Positions 1 through 7,473 of a DNA stretch of 12,996 nt are shown here, in pieces (the first letter of the stretch is position 1; each line of letters opens with the position of its first letter). The notes beneath the pieces were generated by a model. That model saw only the letters and a list, made by a program, of their open reading frames with translations, searched no databases and was not told the DNA's origin. The stretch is from an uncultured Bacilli bacterium (GTDB taxonomy: Bacteria > Bacillota_I > Bacilli_A > RFN20 > CAG-631): contig CAKPXW010000040.1 of NCBI GenBank assembly GCA_934202505.1, positions 1-12,996 on the forward strand, written 5' to 3'. Both the position numbers and the translations under genes were made by a program.

Positions 1-537
1 GAATATATAGCTAGTAGGCTTGAAGGAAACACAAATACAGTTGTTTTTGGATTTATTGATTTATATGATAAAATAAAAAAAAGAAATCCAGAAATAAAAG
101 ATGCAAGTGATGAGGATAAAATATTTCTTACTCAAGAGTTTGCAAAAATAGCTTCTAAGCATAATTTAAAATTAAGATTATGTTCAAAAGAAAAATGGCT
201 TAAAGAATATGGAATTGATGTTGATGGATGTTTAAGATTAGAAGATTACGAAAAAGCAATAGGCTTAAGTTTAAGCCCTATGCAAAAAATGCAAGCAAGA
301 AAAGAATATTGCAGCTGCTATTTATCAAATGATATAGGTGAATATAATTCGTGTTTACATTTATGTAAGTATTGTTATGCAAATGGAATGGTAAGTAAAG
401 TAATAGATAATTTCAGTATTCATGATGACAATTCACCATTTTTAATAGGTAAAAACTTACCAAATGATATAATTAAAGAAGCTAAGCAAGAATCTTGGAT
501 AGTTTCAACTTTATTTCAAGAAAAACCATCAGTTTAA
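1..537 (+). CDS. DUF1848 family protein, 3' part only
   Basis: The frame is open from the first base and ends at TAA 535-537, so this is the last 178 residues of a gene that starts outside the window. The C-terminal part carries the cysteine signature I associate with DUF1848: a C-x-C pair (fragment residues 104 and 106), then S-N-D-I-G-E-Y and a CxxxCxxC group (Cys118, Cys122, Cys125) followed by Tyr-Ala-Asn, and finally an HDxNSPFLIG segment. CxxxCxxC spacing is typical of an Fe-S cluster bound in radical-SAM style, but a cluster here is inference and no substrate is known to me. The gene converges on the minus-strand Lgt-like gene, overlapping it by 9 bp, and terminates in the shared hairpin at 521-551. 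The first in-frame Met inside the window (280) is internal, because the conserved family sequence begins well before it. Confidence 0.85.
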   Translation, partial: EYIASRLEGNTNTVVFGFIDLYDKIKKRNPEIKDASDEDKIFLTQEFAKIASKHNLKLRLCSKEKWLKEYGIDVDGCLRLEDYEKAIGLSLSPMQKMQARKEYCSCYLSNDIGEYNSCLHLCKYCYANGMVSKVIDNFSIHDDNSPFLIGKNLPNDIIKEAKQESWIVSTLFQEKPSV

Positions 538-551
538 GGCTGATGGTTTTT
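521..551. terminator. Bidirectional intrinsic terminator over two convergent stop codons
   Basis: A perfect 12-bp inverted repeat (521-532 paired with 540-551; AAAAACCATCAG and its complement) has a 7-nt loop TTTAAGG. The plus-strand transcript ends in a T run (546-552, then ATTTTT), and the minus strand reads GGTTTTT on the other side, so it can work both ways. The stop codons of both neighbours lie inside it (TAA 535-537 plus, TGA at 529-531 minus). Because the stem is symmetrical, both proteins end with Lys-Pro-Ser followed by a few residues. Confidence 0.9.
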
Positions 552-1269
552 TATTTTTCATAGCAATAAAATATATGATTCCAGCAATAATAAATAATAT
601 TGAAATATATTGTGAAGGTGAAAGGCCTAATAACGTAAAACCTCTTTCATCTCCTCTTAAAAACTCAATCAAAAATCTAAAGATTCCATAACTAATTAAA
701 TAAATAGTGAAATTATATTCAAAATTTATTTTCATAGCAAGATAAAATAAAGCGATAAATAGTAGAAGTAAGAAAAATGCTTCAAATAATTGTGTAGGAT
801 AAACTTTTTTCTCTAAATCTGGAAATTTAACGCCCCAAAAAGAATCGGTTTCTTTACCATAGCAACAACCAGCCATAAAGCAACCAATTCTACCAAAACA
901 ATGGGCAATTGATATACACGCTGGGGCAATAATACAAACTTTTGATATGCCAATGTCAACTTTTTTATAATAGTATATTTTATAAAGAGCAATAAAAGTA
1001 ATTACTCCTCCAATTAATCCGCCATAGAATGTCATAGCTCCAGACAAATCTTTATTTTTGCCAATTAAATCATAAATTGCTTGAAATAGCATAGCAAAAG
1101 CAAAACCGATTATAATAGAAATTAAGGAGAGTATTTCATAATTAGTTCTAGTATTGCTAGATGCGTTATATTTTCTTTTCATAAATATTTCAAAAGAAAT
1201 AAAACAAGCAATAACTCCTAAAGCAATACAAATAGAATAAGTATCAAATATCCATATTTTATCTAGCAT
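529..1269 (-). CDS. Prolipoprotein diacylglyceryl transferase (Lgt) family membrane protein, atypical active site
   Basis: A 246-residue polytopic membrane protein, close to the usual Lgt length. Lgt transfers diacylglycerol from phosphatidylglycerol to the lipobox cysteine of prelipoproteins. Family landmarks in order: FYGGLIGG (81-88), GRIG (126-129), YPTQLFEA (157-164) and FRFLIEFLRGDERG (197-210), the last holding the arginine equivalent to E. coli Arg239; Arg127 matches Arg143. Two things are odd. The His of the HGGLIG motif (E. coli His103) is Tyr82 here, and the segment after GRIG is cysteine-rich (C-x-x-x-x-C-C-Y-G, Cys130, 135, 136) where canonical Lgt has GNF. It may therefore be a divergent Lgt or a paralogue with another acceptor. 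The ATG is preceded by AAGGAAGTG. Its start overlaps the end of the CPBP gene by 11 bp, so the two are probably translationally coupled. Family membership is sure, enzyme activity is not. Confidence 0.85.
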   Translation of the reverse strand: MLDKIWIFDTYSICIALGVIACFISFEIFMKRKYNASSNTRTNYEILSLISIIIGFAFAMLFQAIYDLIGKNKDLSGAMTFYGGLIGGVITFIALYKIYYYKKVDIGISKVCIIAPACISIAHCFGRIGCFMAGCCYGKETDSFWGVKFPDLEKKVYPTQLFEAFFLLLLFIALFYLAMKINFEYNFTIYLISYGIFRFLIEFLRGDERGFTLLGLSPSQYISILFIIAGIIYFIAMKNKKPSALN

Positions 1270-2008
1270 TATTTTTCACTTCCTTTTTATAAACAATTAA
1301 CCCATAAACACTATATATAAGAATAAAAATTAAAATAAACAAAATATACTCTATGCTAATTTTTTCAAAACTATAAAATATTGTAAACAAGGTGTCATTA
1401 AATAGATTAAATAAGAAATGGAAAATGATAGGCATAAGTATATTTTTGCTTAAAATATAAATAATAGCAAGTACTAAACCAATAGCAAATGTGTAACCAA
1501 TTTGTGCTATAGTAAATAATAAATTACTTATAGAAATTTCCGAAAAGATATTAGCAATGTGCATTAATGAAAAATATAATGATGAAAAAAGTATAGTTTT
1601 AAATGTTGAATTGTTTTTTAATAAATTATTTAATACTAAATATCTAAAAATAATTTCTTCGCTTATAGAAACTAATAGATAATGAAAAATTTCAATAATA
1701 AATAAACTTAAATCAAATTCATTTAAAGAAATTTTAAAAACAAACAAATAGATAATATTGCAAAAACAAATTAAATAAAAGGGAATGCAATATAAAAATT
1801 TTTTATTAAATTTATTAAAAAATGGAAATTCATTTAATTTATTTTTTTTCATATAATAAAAAATAAAAATTAAAAACGCAACCAATGATATACTTGTTAA
1901 TAATAAACATACTTTATCATTTTTAATGAATAATCCAAAAGGTAAAGAAGCACATAGTAAATAAATACATATTATCCAAATTATATCGTAAAAATCTATT
2001 TTTTTCAT
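1259..2008 (-). CDS. CPBP family intramembrane glutamic protease (CAAX/Abi type)
   Basis: A 249-residue, very hydrophobic protein with about seven or eight membrane segments. The three CPBP (PF02517-type) motifs are visible: SEEIIFR (116-122; Glu117, Glu118 and Arg122), FSLMH (146-150; His150) and HFLFN (197-201; His197 and Asn201). In this family the Glu and His residues form the intramembrane active site. Some members process prenylated or bacteriocin-related peptides and others have unknown targets. The start is supported by GGAG (2017-2020) eight bases upstream of the ATG. It is the first gene of a two-gene minus-strand unit with the Lgt-like gene, so both products act at the membrane and may be co-regulated. 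The substrate cannot be told from the sequence. Confidence 0.88.
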   Translation of the reverse strand: MKKIDFYDIIWIICIYLLCASLPFGLFIKNDKVCLLLTSISLVAFLIFIFYYMKKNKLNEFPFFNKFNKKFLYCIPFYLICFCNIIYLFVFKISLNEFDLSLFIIEIFHYLLVSISEEIIFRYLVLNNLLKNNSTFKTILFSSLYFSLMHIANIFSEISISNLLFTIAQIGYTFAIGLVLAIIYILSKNILMPIIFHFLFNLFNDTLFTIFYSFEKISIEYILFILIFILIYSVYGLIVYKKEVKNNAR

Positions 2009-2026
2009 TTTCTTTTCTCCATACTA

Positions 2027-2032
2027 ATTATA
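2027..2032 (-). promoter_or_regulatory. Possible -10 element for the CPBP/Lgt-like pair
   Basis: TATAAT on the minus strand, about 18 bp upstream of the CPBP start codon. No convincing -35 is found at 16-18 bp (the best is TTTTAT-like), and the implied leader would be only about 12 nt with the GGAG site at its 5' end. This is a weak call. Confidence 0.3.
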
Positions 2033-2133
2033 ACCTATTGCAATAAAACATAAAACATTTTTTTTGTTGATTGATTAATTAATAAATTATATCGTTAAAT
2101 TCAATTCTTTTGCCCTTTACATACATAAAATCA

Positions 2134-2161
2134 TTGAAAAAAATTCATTTTAAAATATAAT
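2134..2161 (+). promoter_or_regulatory. Sigma-A type promoter for the ATC-hydrolase/GIY-YIG unit
   Basis: TTGAAA (2134-2139), a 16-bp spacer, and TATAAT (2156-2161). Transcription would begin near 2168, leaving a leader of about 67 nt before the ATG at 2235. The remainder of the 226-bp divergent spacer (2009-2234) is AT-rich and shows no other clear signal. Confidence 0.7.
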
Positions 2162-2234
2162 ATAGTTGTGGATATTTATTTGATCCTATTTTATATAGAA
2201 ATTTATAAAAATTAATTTGAAATAGAGGTGCAAA

Positions 2235-2858
2235 ATGAAATATGGTTTTATAGAAAAAGTTATGTATTTTGGATATAAAAATACATTTAAAAAGAATTTA
2301 ACTACAACATTAAAAGAAGATAGCCCAAAACAAGTAATGAAAAAAGCTCATACAAAATATAAAGATATTTTAAAAGATGTTGATCAATTTGAAAAAGGTG
2401 ATAGATTTATAATTAACATTTTAAGTTGTGCTTTGTTATCTTCAATAATTTTGTCACTTGATAAAAAATATAGTCTTGAAGAAATTAGAACATATTATAA
2501 AAATTCTATGTGTGATAATACACTAACGAAAATGGCTTCTAAAAAAAGCAAAAGTTACACTTTAAAAGGAAGAAAAAAATTAAAACAACAAGCTAAATAT
2601 AGTGAAAGCAATGCAAATCCTTATTCATGGAAATTTGAAGTTAAAGATGGAGAAACAATTAATCAATATACAGCATATTTTCATACTTGTGGCATTTGTT
2701 ATTTAATGACAAAGCTTGGTTTAAAAGAGTATATTCCAGCAATGTGTACACTTGATTATGATATGGCAAGATTAAATAATACTATTTTTACAAGGAAGTA
2801 TACACTTGCTGAAAATGGGCCTTATTGTGATTGCCATTATGATCATCAAGTTAAATAG
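2235..2858 (+). CDS. L-2-amino-thiazoline-4-carboxylic acid (ATC) hydrolase-like protein
   Basis: A 207-residue soluble protein that I place in the ATC hydrolase family (PF14196-type), named after the Pseudomonas enzyme that opens 2-amino-thiazoline-4-carboxylate on the way to cysteine. Family landmarks are in the C-terminal half: FHTCGICYL (149-157; Cys152, Cys155), PAMCTLDYDM (168-177) and a final TLAENGPYCDCHY (190-202). Homologues in gut Firmicutes are common and mostly uncharacterised, so real ATC hydrolysis is unproven. The N-terminal 120 residues are Lys-rich and helical with no recognised domain. The start has an AGAGGTG site (2224-2230) and follows a good promoter. The GIY-YIG gene starts 34 bp downstream with no terminator between, so the two may be cotranscribed. 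Confidence 0.75.
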   Translation: MKYGFIEKVMYFGYKNTFKKNLTTTLKEDSPKQVMKKAHTKYKDILKDVDQFEKGDRFIINILSCALLSSIILSLDKKYSLEEIRTYYKNSMCDNTLTKMASKKSKSYTLKGRKKLKQQAKYSESNANPYSWKFEVKDGETINQYTAYFHTCGICYLMTKLGLKEYIPAMCTLDYDMARLNNTIFTRKYTLAENGPYCDCHYDHQVK

Positions 2859-2892
2859 TTAAAAAATATAAGTACAAAAAAGGAGAGTATCA

Positions 2893-3744
2893 ATGAATAT
2901 CAATAATAAATATGTTGTGACACAAATTATGGAATCTGGAGATACTAAAGGAATAATTAGATTAAAATTATCTAATTGGAACGGATTATGTTTTAAATTT
3001 CCAAGGAAACAATTATCTAAATTAAAAGAATTTAGTGAAGATATTGAAGAAAATCCATGCATATATCTTCTTCTTGGTGAAGAAGATATGAAACCAGTAT
3101 GCTACATTGGAGAGACAGATGATGTTTTAACGAGAATGAACCAACATAAAGAAGACTATTGGAATGAAGTATTAATTTTTATTGGCGACAAAAGAAACTT
3201 TCCTTTAAATAAAGCAATCATTAAATATCTTGAAAATAAATCTTATGTGGAAGCAAAAAAAATCTCATTAGAAACAAATAGATATAGTATAAAAAATGGT
3301 AATACTCCAAAAAGTAGCCCTTTATCTTTTGAAGATAAAATTAGGGCAGATGAATACTTTGAACATATTAAAGAAGTATGCAGTATTCTTAATTATAAAG
3401 TGTTTGATTATTATATTTCGCAAAATGAAATTATATCAGATGATAATTTATTTTATATTAAAAAAGATAAAATAGATGCAAAAGGAAAAATAACAGATGA
3501 AGGATTTGTAGTACTCAAAGATTCTAAAGTTGCTAGTTCATTTACTTCTAAAACTACAAAATGCTTTGTAGAAACGGGAAGAAAGCTTCGTGAGGAAGGA
3601 GTAATTGTAAATGATGTTTTTACAAAAGATTGGTTATTTGGTTCCCCTTCTGGAGCATCAGTTATTGTAGTCGGCCATAATTCTAATGGAAGAAATGATT
3701 GGAAAGATAAACTAGGCCGTTCAATTAATGATTTAGAAAAGTAA
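2893..3744 (+). CDS. GIY-YIG nuclease family protein with C-terminal DUF4357
   Basis: A 283-residue protein. Residues about 54-130 form a GIY-YIG-like domain: CIYLL (56-60), CYIGET (70-75), then Arg81 and His85 spaced as in the catalytic helix, and a Glu at KYLE (111-114) as the likely metal ligand. Residues about 245-275 match DUF4357 (SPSGASVIVVGHNSNGRNDWK, written as positions 251-271), which often follows GIY-YIG in bacterial proteins annotated as excisionase- or methionine-sulfoxide-related without proof. A DNA-cleaving or DNA-binding role is inferred from the family. The start is set by AAGGAGAG nine bases before the ATG. There is no integrase, transposase or restriction partner beside it. 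It lies between an ATC-hydrolase-like gene and a truncated hydrolase, so the neighbours do not reveal its job. Confidence 0.82.
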   Translation: MNINNKYVVTQIMESGDTKGIIRLKLSNWNGLCFKFPRKQLSKLKEFSEDIEENPCIYLLLGEEDMKPVCYIGETDDVLTRMNQHKEDYWNEVLIFIGDKRNFPLNKAIIKYLENKSYVEAKKISLETNRYSIKNGNTPKSSPLSFEDKIRADEYFEHIKEVCSILNYKVFDYYISQNEIISDDNLFYIKKDKIDAKGKITDEGFVVLKDSKVASSFTSKTTKCFVETGRKLREEGVIVNDVFTKDWLFGSPSGASVIVVGHNSNGRNDWKDKLGRSINDLEK

Positions 3745-3789
3745 AAAAAAGAAAAGAAATTAGTAATATTATGGAAAACAATTTTACTA

Positions 3790-4251
3790 TTGAAGATATT
3801 AAAGATAGTGTGGAATCTAAATGGCAAAGAAGTCAAAATTGCTTTTCAAATGCCATTATATCCAATGCTTGATAACTTTGATACAAATTCTTCTATTAAT
3901 AATCATGGAAAAGTTTGGAACACTAGAAAAAATCATTTTGCTTGGAAAAAATACTTATGTAAAGATGTAGATAAAGAAGTTTCACCATATGCCTCTCCTG
4001 CAAGACAAAATGATTATACTAATTTACCACCTGCATATACATTTGTAGGTAACCAAGAACCATTTTATGATGAAACAGTAACTTTTATAAATAATTTAAG
4101 AAATGCTGGTGTTATAGCAAATATAGATATTTATCCGACAAATATGCATGCTTTTGATATGTTAAAACCAAAAGAAAAAATATCAAAAGAAGCTATTGAT
4201 AAATTTAATAAACAATTTGAATATGCACTAGAAAATTATTTTACAAAATAA
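3790..4251 (+). pseudogene. Alpha/beta-hydrolase (HSL-type esterase) remnant, N-terminal half missing
   Basis: The open frame encodes about 145 residues that match only the C-terminal half of acetyl-esterase-like alpha/beta hydrolases of about 300 residues. Visible are VKIAFQMPLYPM, the segment VWNTRKNHFAWKKYL, then YTFVGNQEPFYDET, which carries the catalytic acid region (Glu in place of the usual Asp of D-P-x-x-D-E), and the histidine region HAFDM. The oxyanion HGG motif and the G-x-S-x-G nucleophile elbow, which should lie upstream, are absent in all frames. Homology begins near 3820. The only in-frame upstream start is a TTG at 3790 with no ribosome site, and the true frame is joined to unrelated DNA after the GIY-YIG gene. 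I read this as a 5'-deleted gene that cannot make an active esterase. Confidence 0.8.
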
Positions 4252-4297
4252 AATCTTAATATAAAAATACAATAAATTTAGTAAGGAGTTAGATATC

Positions 4298-5818
4298 ATG
4301 AAAAAAAGTAAAGTAATGCAAATAATATCAGATGAAACATTAACATATTCGCAACAAGTGTTATCTTTAGCACGTCTTGCAGAAAATAGTGATAAAACTT
4401 TAAAAAGAAATCCTTTACTTGTAAAAGCCATTAAAGAAGGGAAAATTTGTGATTTAAATGAAGGCCTTGCTCCTTATAGACCGCGATATATTTTGCCTGA
4501 TTATAAATTGTTATTGGAAAAAGGATGCAAATTTTTAGAATTAAAATCAGCTAAAAATCTTTTAGAAGCTTGCAATAATTTGCTAATTTTTTATCATCAT
4601 GTTCCTTCAATTACTTCCTATCCTGTGTATTTAGGAAATTTTACAGAATTATTTTTACCATTTGAAAAAGAAGCAGATAATCCCTTAACAGAAGAAATTT
4701 TAGCTCTTTTTTTGAAAAATATAGACAAAACATTATGCGACTCTTTTGTCCATGCCAATATTGGACCACAAGATAGTAAAATAACTAGAATTATCTTAAA
4801 ACTTACAGAATCAATGCAACTTGCTATTCCAAATATTACCCTTTTATATGATGAAAATATTACACCTGATGATTTAGCAAATGCGGCAATAAAAGTAATG
4901 TTAAAAACAGCTAAACCATCTTTTGCTAATCATAAAATGTATGCAAAAGAACATCAAAATAATCCATACGCTATTGCTAGTTGTTATAATGCTTTAAATA
5001 TTGGTGGTGGAGGATATACTCTTCCAAGACTTAGATTGTATGAAATTAGTAAAGAAGCCGAAGATATTAACGATTTCTTTGAAAATGTATTGCCTTTTTA
5101 TGTGAATTTAATTTTAGAACTTATAGATCAAAGAATAAAATTTATTGTGGAAAAATCAAGTTTTTTCAAATCTAATTTTTTAGTGCTTGAAGAATTTGTA
5201 AATAGAGAAAAGTTTACTGGCATGGTTGGCGTTGTTGGAGTTGCTGAATGTGTAAATACTTTGTTAAAAATTAATGATAAATCTCAAGGGTTTGGAAATA
5301 ACGAACAAGCAAATCTATTAGCAATTAAAGTCTTAGAAAAAATTGAAGAGATGGTTAATAATCATCATGGATTGTATTGCTCTTTATGCAATAATGTATA
5401 TCAAATGCATGCTCAAGTTGGAATTGATAGTGACGGACTTGATAATTCTCCAGGATGTAGAATTCCAATTGGATATGAACCTAGTTTATTTGAGCATTTG
5501 CATCTTGAATCAAAATTACATAAATATTTTCCATGTGGTGTTGGAGATATATTTAAATTTGATCAACCATGGACTAATTATCCAGAGGCAATATTAGATA
5601 TAATAAAAGGAGCATTTGCTAGTGGCATGCGTTACTTTACAGCTTATAATGAAGATAATGATGTTGTAAGAGTAACAGGCTATCTTGTTAAAAAAAGTGA
5701 AATTGAAAAGTTAACTAATGGAAAACAATCAATTAATAATTGTACAATTTTTGGTAAAGGTGCTAAAGAAAAAGGGCATGCTTTAGATAGAAAAGTATAT
5801 GGAAAAGGCACCAATTAA
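4298..5818 (+). CDS. yjjI: YjjI family glycyl radical enzyme
   Basis: A 506-residue protein, matching the length of YjjI, a glycyl radical enzyme (GRE) of unknown substrate more like anaerobic ribonucleotide reductase than pyruvate formate-lyase. The radical loop is VVRVTGY (456-462), with Gly461 as the expected radical site 45 residues from the C-terminus. The best thiyl candidate is Cys229 in SCYNALNIGGGGYTLPRLRL (228-247), which resembles the NrdD core. A second conserved stretch is GMVGVVGVAECVN (308-320; Cys318). The start has AAGGAG (4283-4288) nine bases upstream. The activase gene overlaps its last 20 bp, and an SDR follows. The enzyme should be cytoplasmic, O2-sensitive and active only after H-abstraction at Gly461. 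Family identity is sure. The reaction is unknown, and the SDR hints at a carbonyl or alcohol product. Confidence 0.93.
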   Translation: MKKSKVMQIISDETLTYSQQVLSLARLAENSDKTLKRNPLLVKAIKEGKICDLNEGLAPYRPRYILPDYKLLLEKGCKFLELKSAKNLLEACNNLLIFYHHVPSITSYPVYLGNFTELFLPFEKEADNPLTEEILALFLKNIDKTLCDSFVHANIGPQDSKITRIILKLTESMQLAIPNITLLYDENITPDDLANAAIKVMLKTAKPSFANHKMYAKEHQNNPYAIASCYNALNIGGGGYTLPRLRLYEISKEAEDINDFFENVLPFYVNLILELIDQRIKFIVEKSSFFKSNFLVLEEFVNREKFTGMVGVVGVAECVNTLLKINDKSQGFGNNEQANLLAIKVLEKIEEMVNNHHGLYCSLCNNVYQMHAQVGIDSDGLDNSPGCRIPIGYEPSLFEHLHLESKLHKYFPCGVGDIFKFDQPWTNYPEAILDIIKGAFASGMRYFTAYNEDNDVVRVTGYLVKKSEIEKLTNGKQSINNCTIFGKGAKEKGHALDRKVYGKGTN

Positions 5819-6641
5819 TAAAATCATTTATTTTTCAAATGTTGATGGACCAGGCAATAGAATGGCAATATTTTTTCAAAGTTGTCCTTTTAAATGCTTG
5901 TATTGTCATAACCCAGAAACAATTAATCTGTGCAATTCTTGTGGAAAATGCGTTAGTAGCTGTCCAAGTAATGCCTTAAATATCATTAATAATAAAGTGA
6001 TTTGGGAGGAAGATAAATGTGTAAATTGTGATACTTGTATTTCTATTTGTCCTAACTTTTCAAGTCCAAAAGTAAAAATGTATTCAGTCGATGATTTGTT
6101 GAAAATAATAATTGAAATTAAACCATTTATTCGAGGAATTACAGTTTCAGGTGGTGAATGTTGTAACTATCCTAAATTCTTATATGAATTATTTTTAAAA
6201 ATTAAAGAATTAGGCTTAACATGTCTTATAGACTCTAATGGTTATTATGATATGGAACAATTTAATAAATTAATTGTATTATCAGATGGAGTAATGTTAG
6301 ATATTAAAGCAATAGATAATCAATTTCATAAGTTTTTAACAGGAAAAGAAAACAATATGGTTTTAAAAAATCTTAACTATTTATTAAATATAAATCGTTT
6401 AGAAGAAGTTAGAACTGTAATATTACCTAACTATGAAAAAGAAAATGAAAAAACAGTTTTAGAAGTTTCTAAAATCATTGGCAATAAAACTAAATATAAA
6501 TTAATAAAATATCGTTATTTTGGGGTGAAAGAGACAGGAATTTTAAAGTTTGGGAAAGTAATAACAAGTCAAGATGAAATTGATAGATTAAAAGCAATTA
6601 TTGATAGTAATGGATTTCAAGTGAAAATAGAAGAAAAATAA
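5799..6641 (+). CDS. yjjW: YjjW family glycyl radical enzyme activase (radical SAM)
   Basis: A 280-residue radical-SAM activase that should cleave S-adenosylmethionine to place the radical on Gly461 of the adjacent YjjI. The N-terminus NKIIYFSNVDGPGNR (7-21) and the radical-SAM cluster CPFKCLYC (Cys29, Cys33, Cys36) are typical. They are followed by HNPET and a two-cluster ferredoxin insert: CxxCxxCxxxCP at Cys45/48/51/55 and again at Cys74/77/80/84. The SAM-binding SGGE is at 117-120. The ATG lies inside the last codons of yjjI (20-bp overlap) with no strong ribosome site of its own, which suggests coupling by terminating ribosomes. This start is favoured because family homology begins within a few residues of it. 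The pairing supports the enzyme assignment of both genes. Confidence 0.93.
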   Translation: MEKAPINKIIYFSNVDGPGNRMAIFFQSCPFKCLYCHNPETINLCNSCGKCVSSCPSNALNIINNKVIWEEDKCVNCDTCISICPNFSSPKVKMYSVDDLLKIIIEIKPFIRGITVSGGECCNYPKFLYELFLKIKELGLTCLIDSNGYYDMEQFNKLIVLSDGVMLDIKAIDNQFHKFLTGKENNMVLKNLNYLLNINRLEEVRTVILPNYEKENEKTVLEVSKIIGNKTKYKLIKYRYFGVKETGILKFGKVITSQDEIDRLKAIIDSNGFQVKIEEK

Positions 6642-6657
6642 AAGAAAGGGAATAATT

Positions 6658-7467
6658 ATGAAATATGTTTTAGTAACTGGAGCTTATGGTGGTATGGGAA
6701 AAGCTATGGTTAATACCTTATTAAATGAAGGCTTTTTTGTAATTGCCCTTGATAGAAAAATAGAAAAAGAAAATAAAGAAAGACTTTTTTCTATCGAAGT
6801 TGATATTACAAAAGAAGAAAATATTCAATTTGCTTTAAAAAAAGTAAAAGAAATAACTAATACTTTAGATGCTATAATACATTTTATAGGCATCTATATG
6901 TTAGATTCATTAGTAGAAATAACGACAGATGATTTAAAGAAAATATTTGATATTAATTTTTTTGGACCAGTTTTAATTAATAAAACATTTATTTCTATGC
7001 TACAAAAAGGAAGTAAAATTCTAATGGCTACAAGTGAGTTAGCGAAACTTGATCCTTTACCTTTTACAGGAATTTATGCAATAACCAAAAGTTCATTAGA
7101 TAAGTATGCTTATTCTTTAAAAATGGAACTTCAACTTTTAGGAATATTTGTTTCTGTAGTAAGAGCAGGAGCAGTTAAAACTAATATGCTTAATGCTTCA
7201 ACTAAAGCTTTAGATGATTTTTGTAATAATACTAAATTGTATTCTTGTAATGCCAAGCGTTTTAAAAACATTGTAGATAGTGTGGAAGCAAAATCAATAG
7301 AGCCTAGTAAAATAGCAAAATTAGTAATGAAAATTATATATAAGAAAAAGCCTTCATTTTCTTATAGTTTAAATAATAATTTTTTCCTTAAATTATTAAA
7401 TATTTTACCTCATAAATTACAATTTTGGATAATAAAACAAGTTTTAAAAACTAAAAAGGAAAAATAA
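6658..7467 (+). CDS. Classical SDR family NAD(P)-dependent oxidoreductase
   Basis: A 269-residue short-chain dehydrogenase/reductase. The Rossmann motif TGAYGGMG (7-14) is present, with Asp32 and Arg33 after strand beta-2, then DI (49-50), Asn100 in DINFFG, Ser126, and YAITK (Tyr140, Lys144), giving a complete Ser-Tyr-Lys triad. RAGAVKTNM (169-177) is the usual post-active-site loop. The C-terminal 40 residues are hydrophobic and basic, suggesting membrane association. Asp32 hints at NAD preference but is not decisive. The gene begins 16 bp after yjjW with an AAAGGGA site and ends the radical-enzyme operon, so it may oxidise or reduce the YjjI product; that link rests on position only. The substrate is unknown. 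Confidence 0.88.
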   Translation: MKYVLVTGAYGGMGKAMVNTLLNEGFFVIALDRKIEKENKERLFSIEVDITKEENIQFALKKVKEITNTLDAIIHFIGIYMLDSLVEITTDDLKKIFDINFFGPVLINKTFISMLQKGSKILMATSELAKLDPLPFTGIYAITKSSLDKYAYSLKMELQLLGIFVSVVRAGAVKTNMLNASTKALDDFCNNTKLYSCNAKRFKNIVDSVEAKSIEPSKIAKLVMKIIYKKKPSFSYSLNNNFFLKLLNILPHKLQFWIIKQVLKTKKEK

Positions 7468-7473
7468 ATATAG

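Noticed and set aside
529..531. TGA read as tryptophan (mycoplasma code)
   Set aside because: All clear tryptophans use TGG, and this TGA lies in a terminator hairpin at the natural end of the protein.
3453..3836. Long antisense open frame of 127 codons on the minus strand
   Set aside because: It lies wholly across the GIY-YIG gene and the esterase remnant, has a composition typical of reverse-complement reading (Phe/Ser/Thr-rich), no ribosome site and no recognisable motif.
4240..4273. Promoter for the yjjI operon (TTTACA and TACAAT)
   Set aside because: The boxes are 22 bp apart, too far for sigma-A, and no better pair is seen. A promoter is likely in or near 4200-4297, but I cannot place it.
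5343..5597. Sense frame-shifted ORF inside yjjI
   Set aside because: It is fully contained in the glycyl radical enzyme gene and has no initiation signal.
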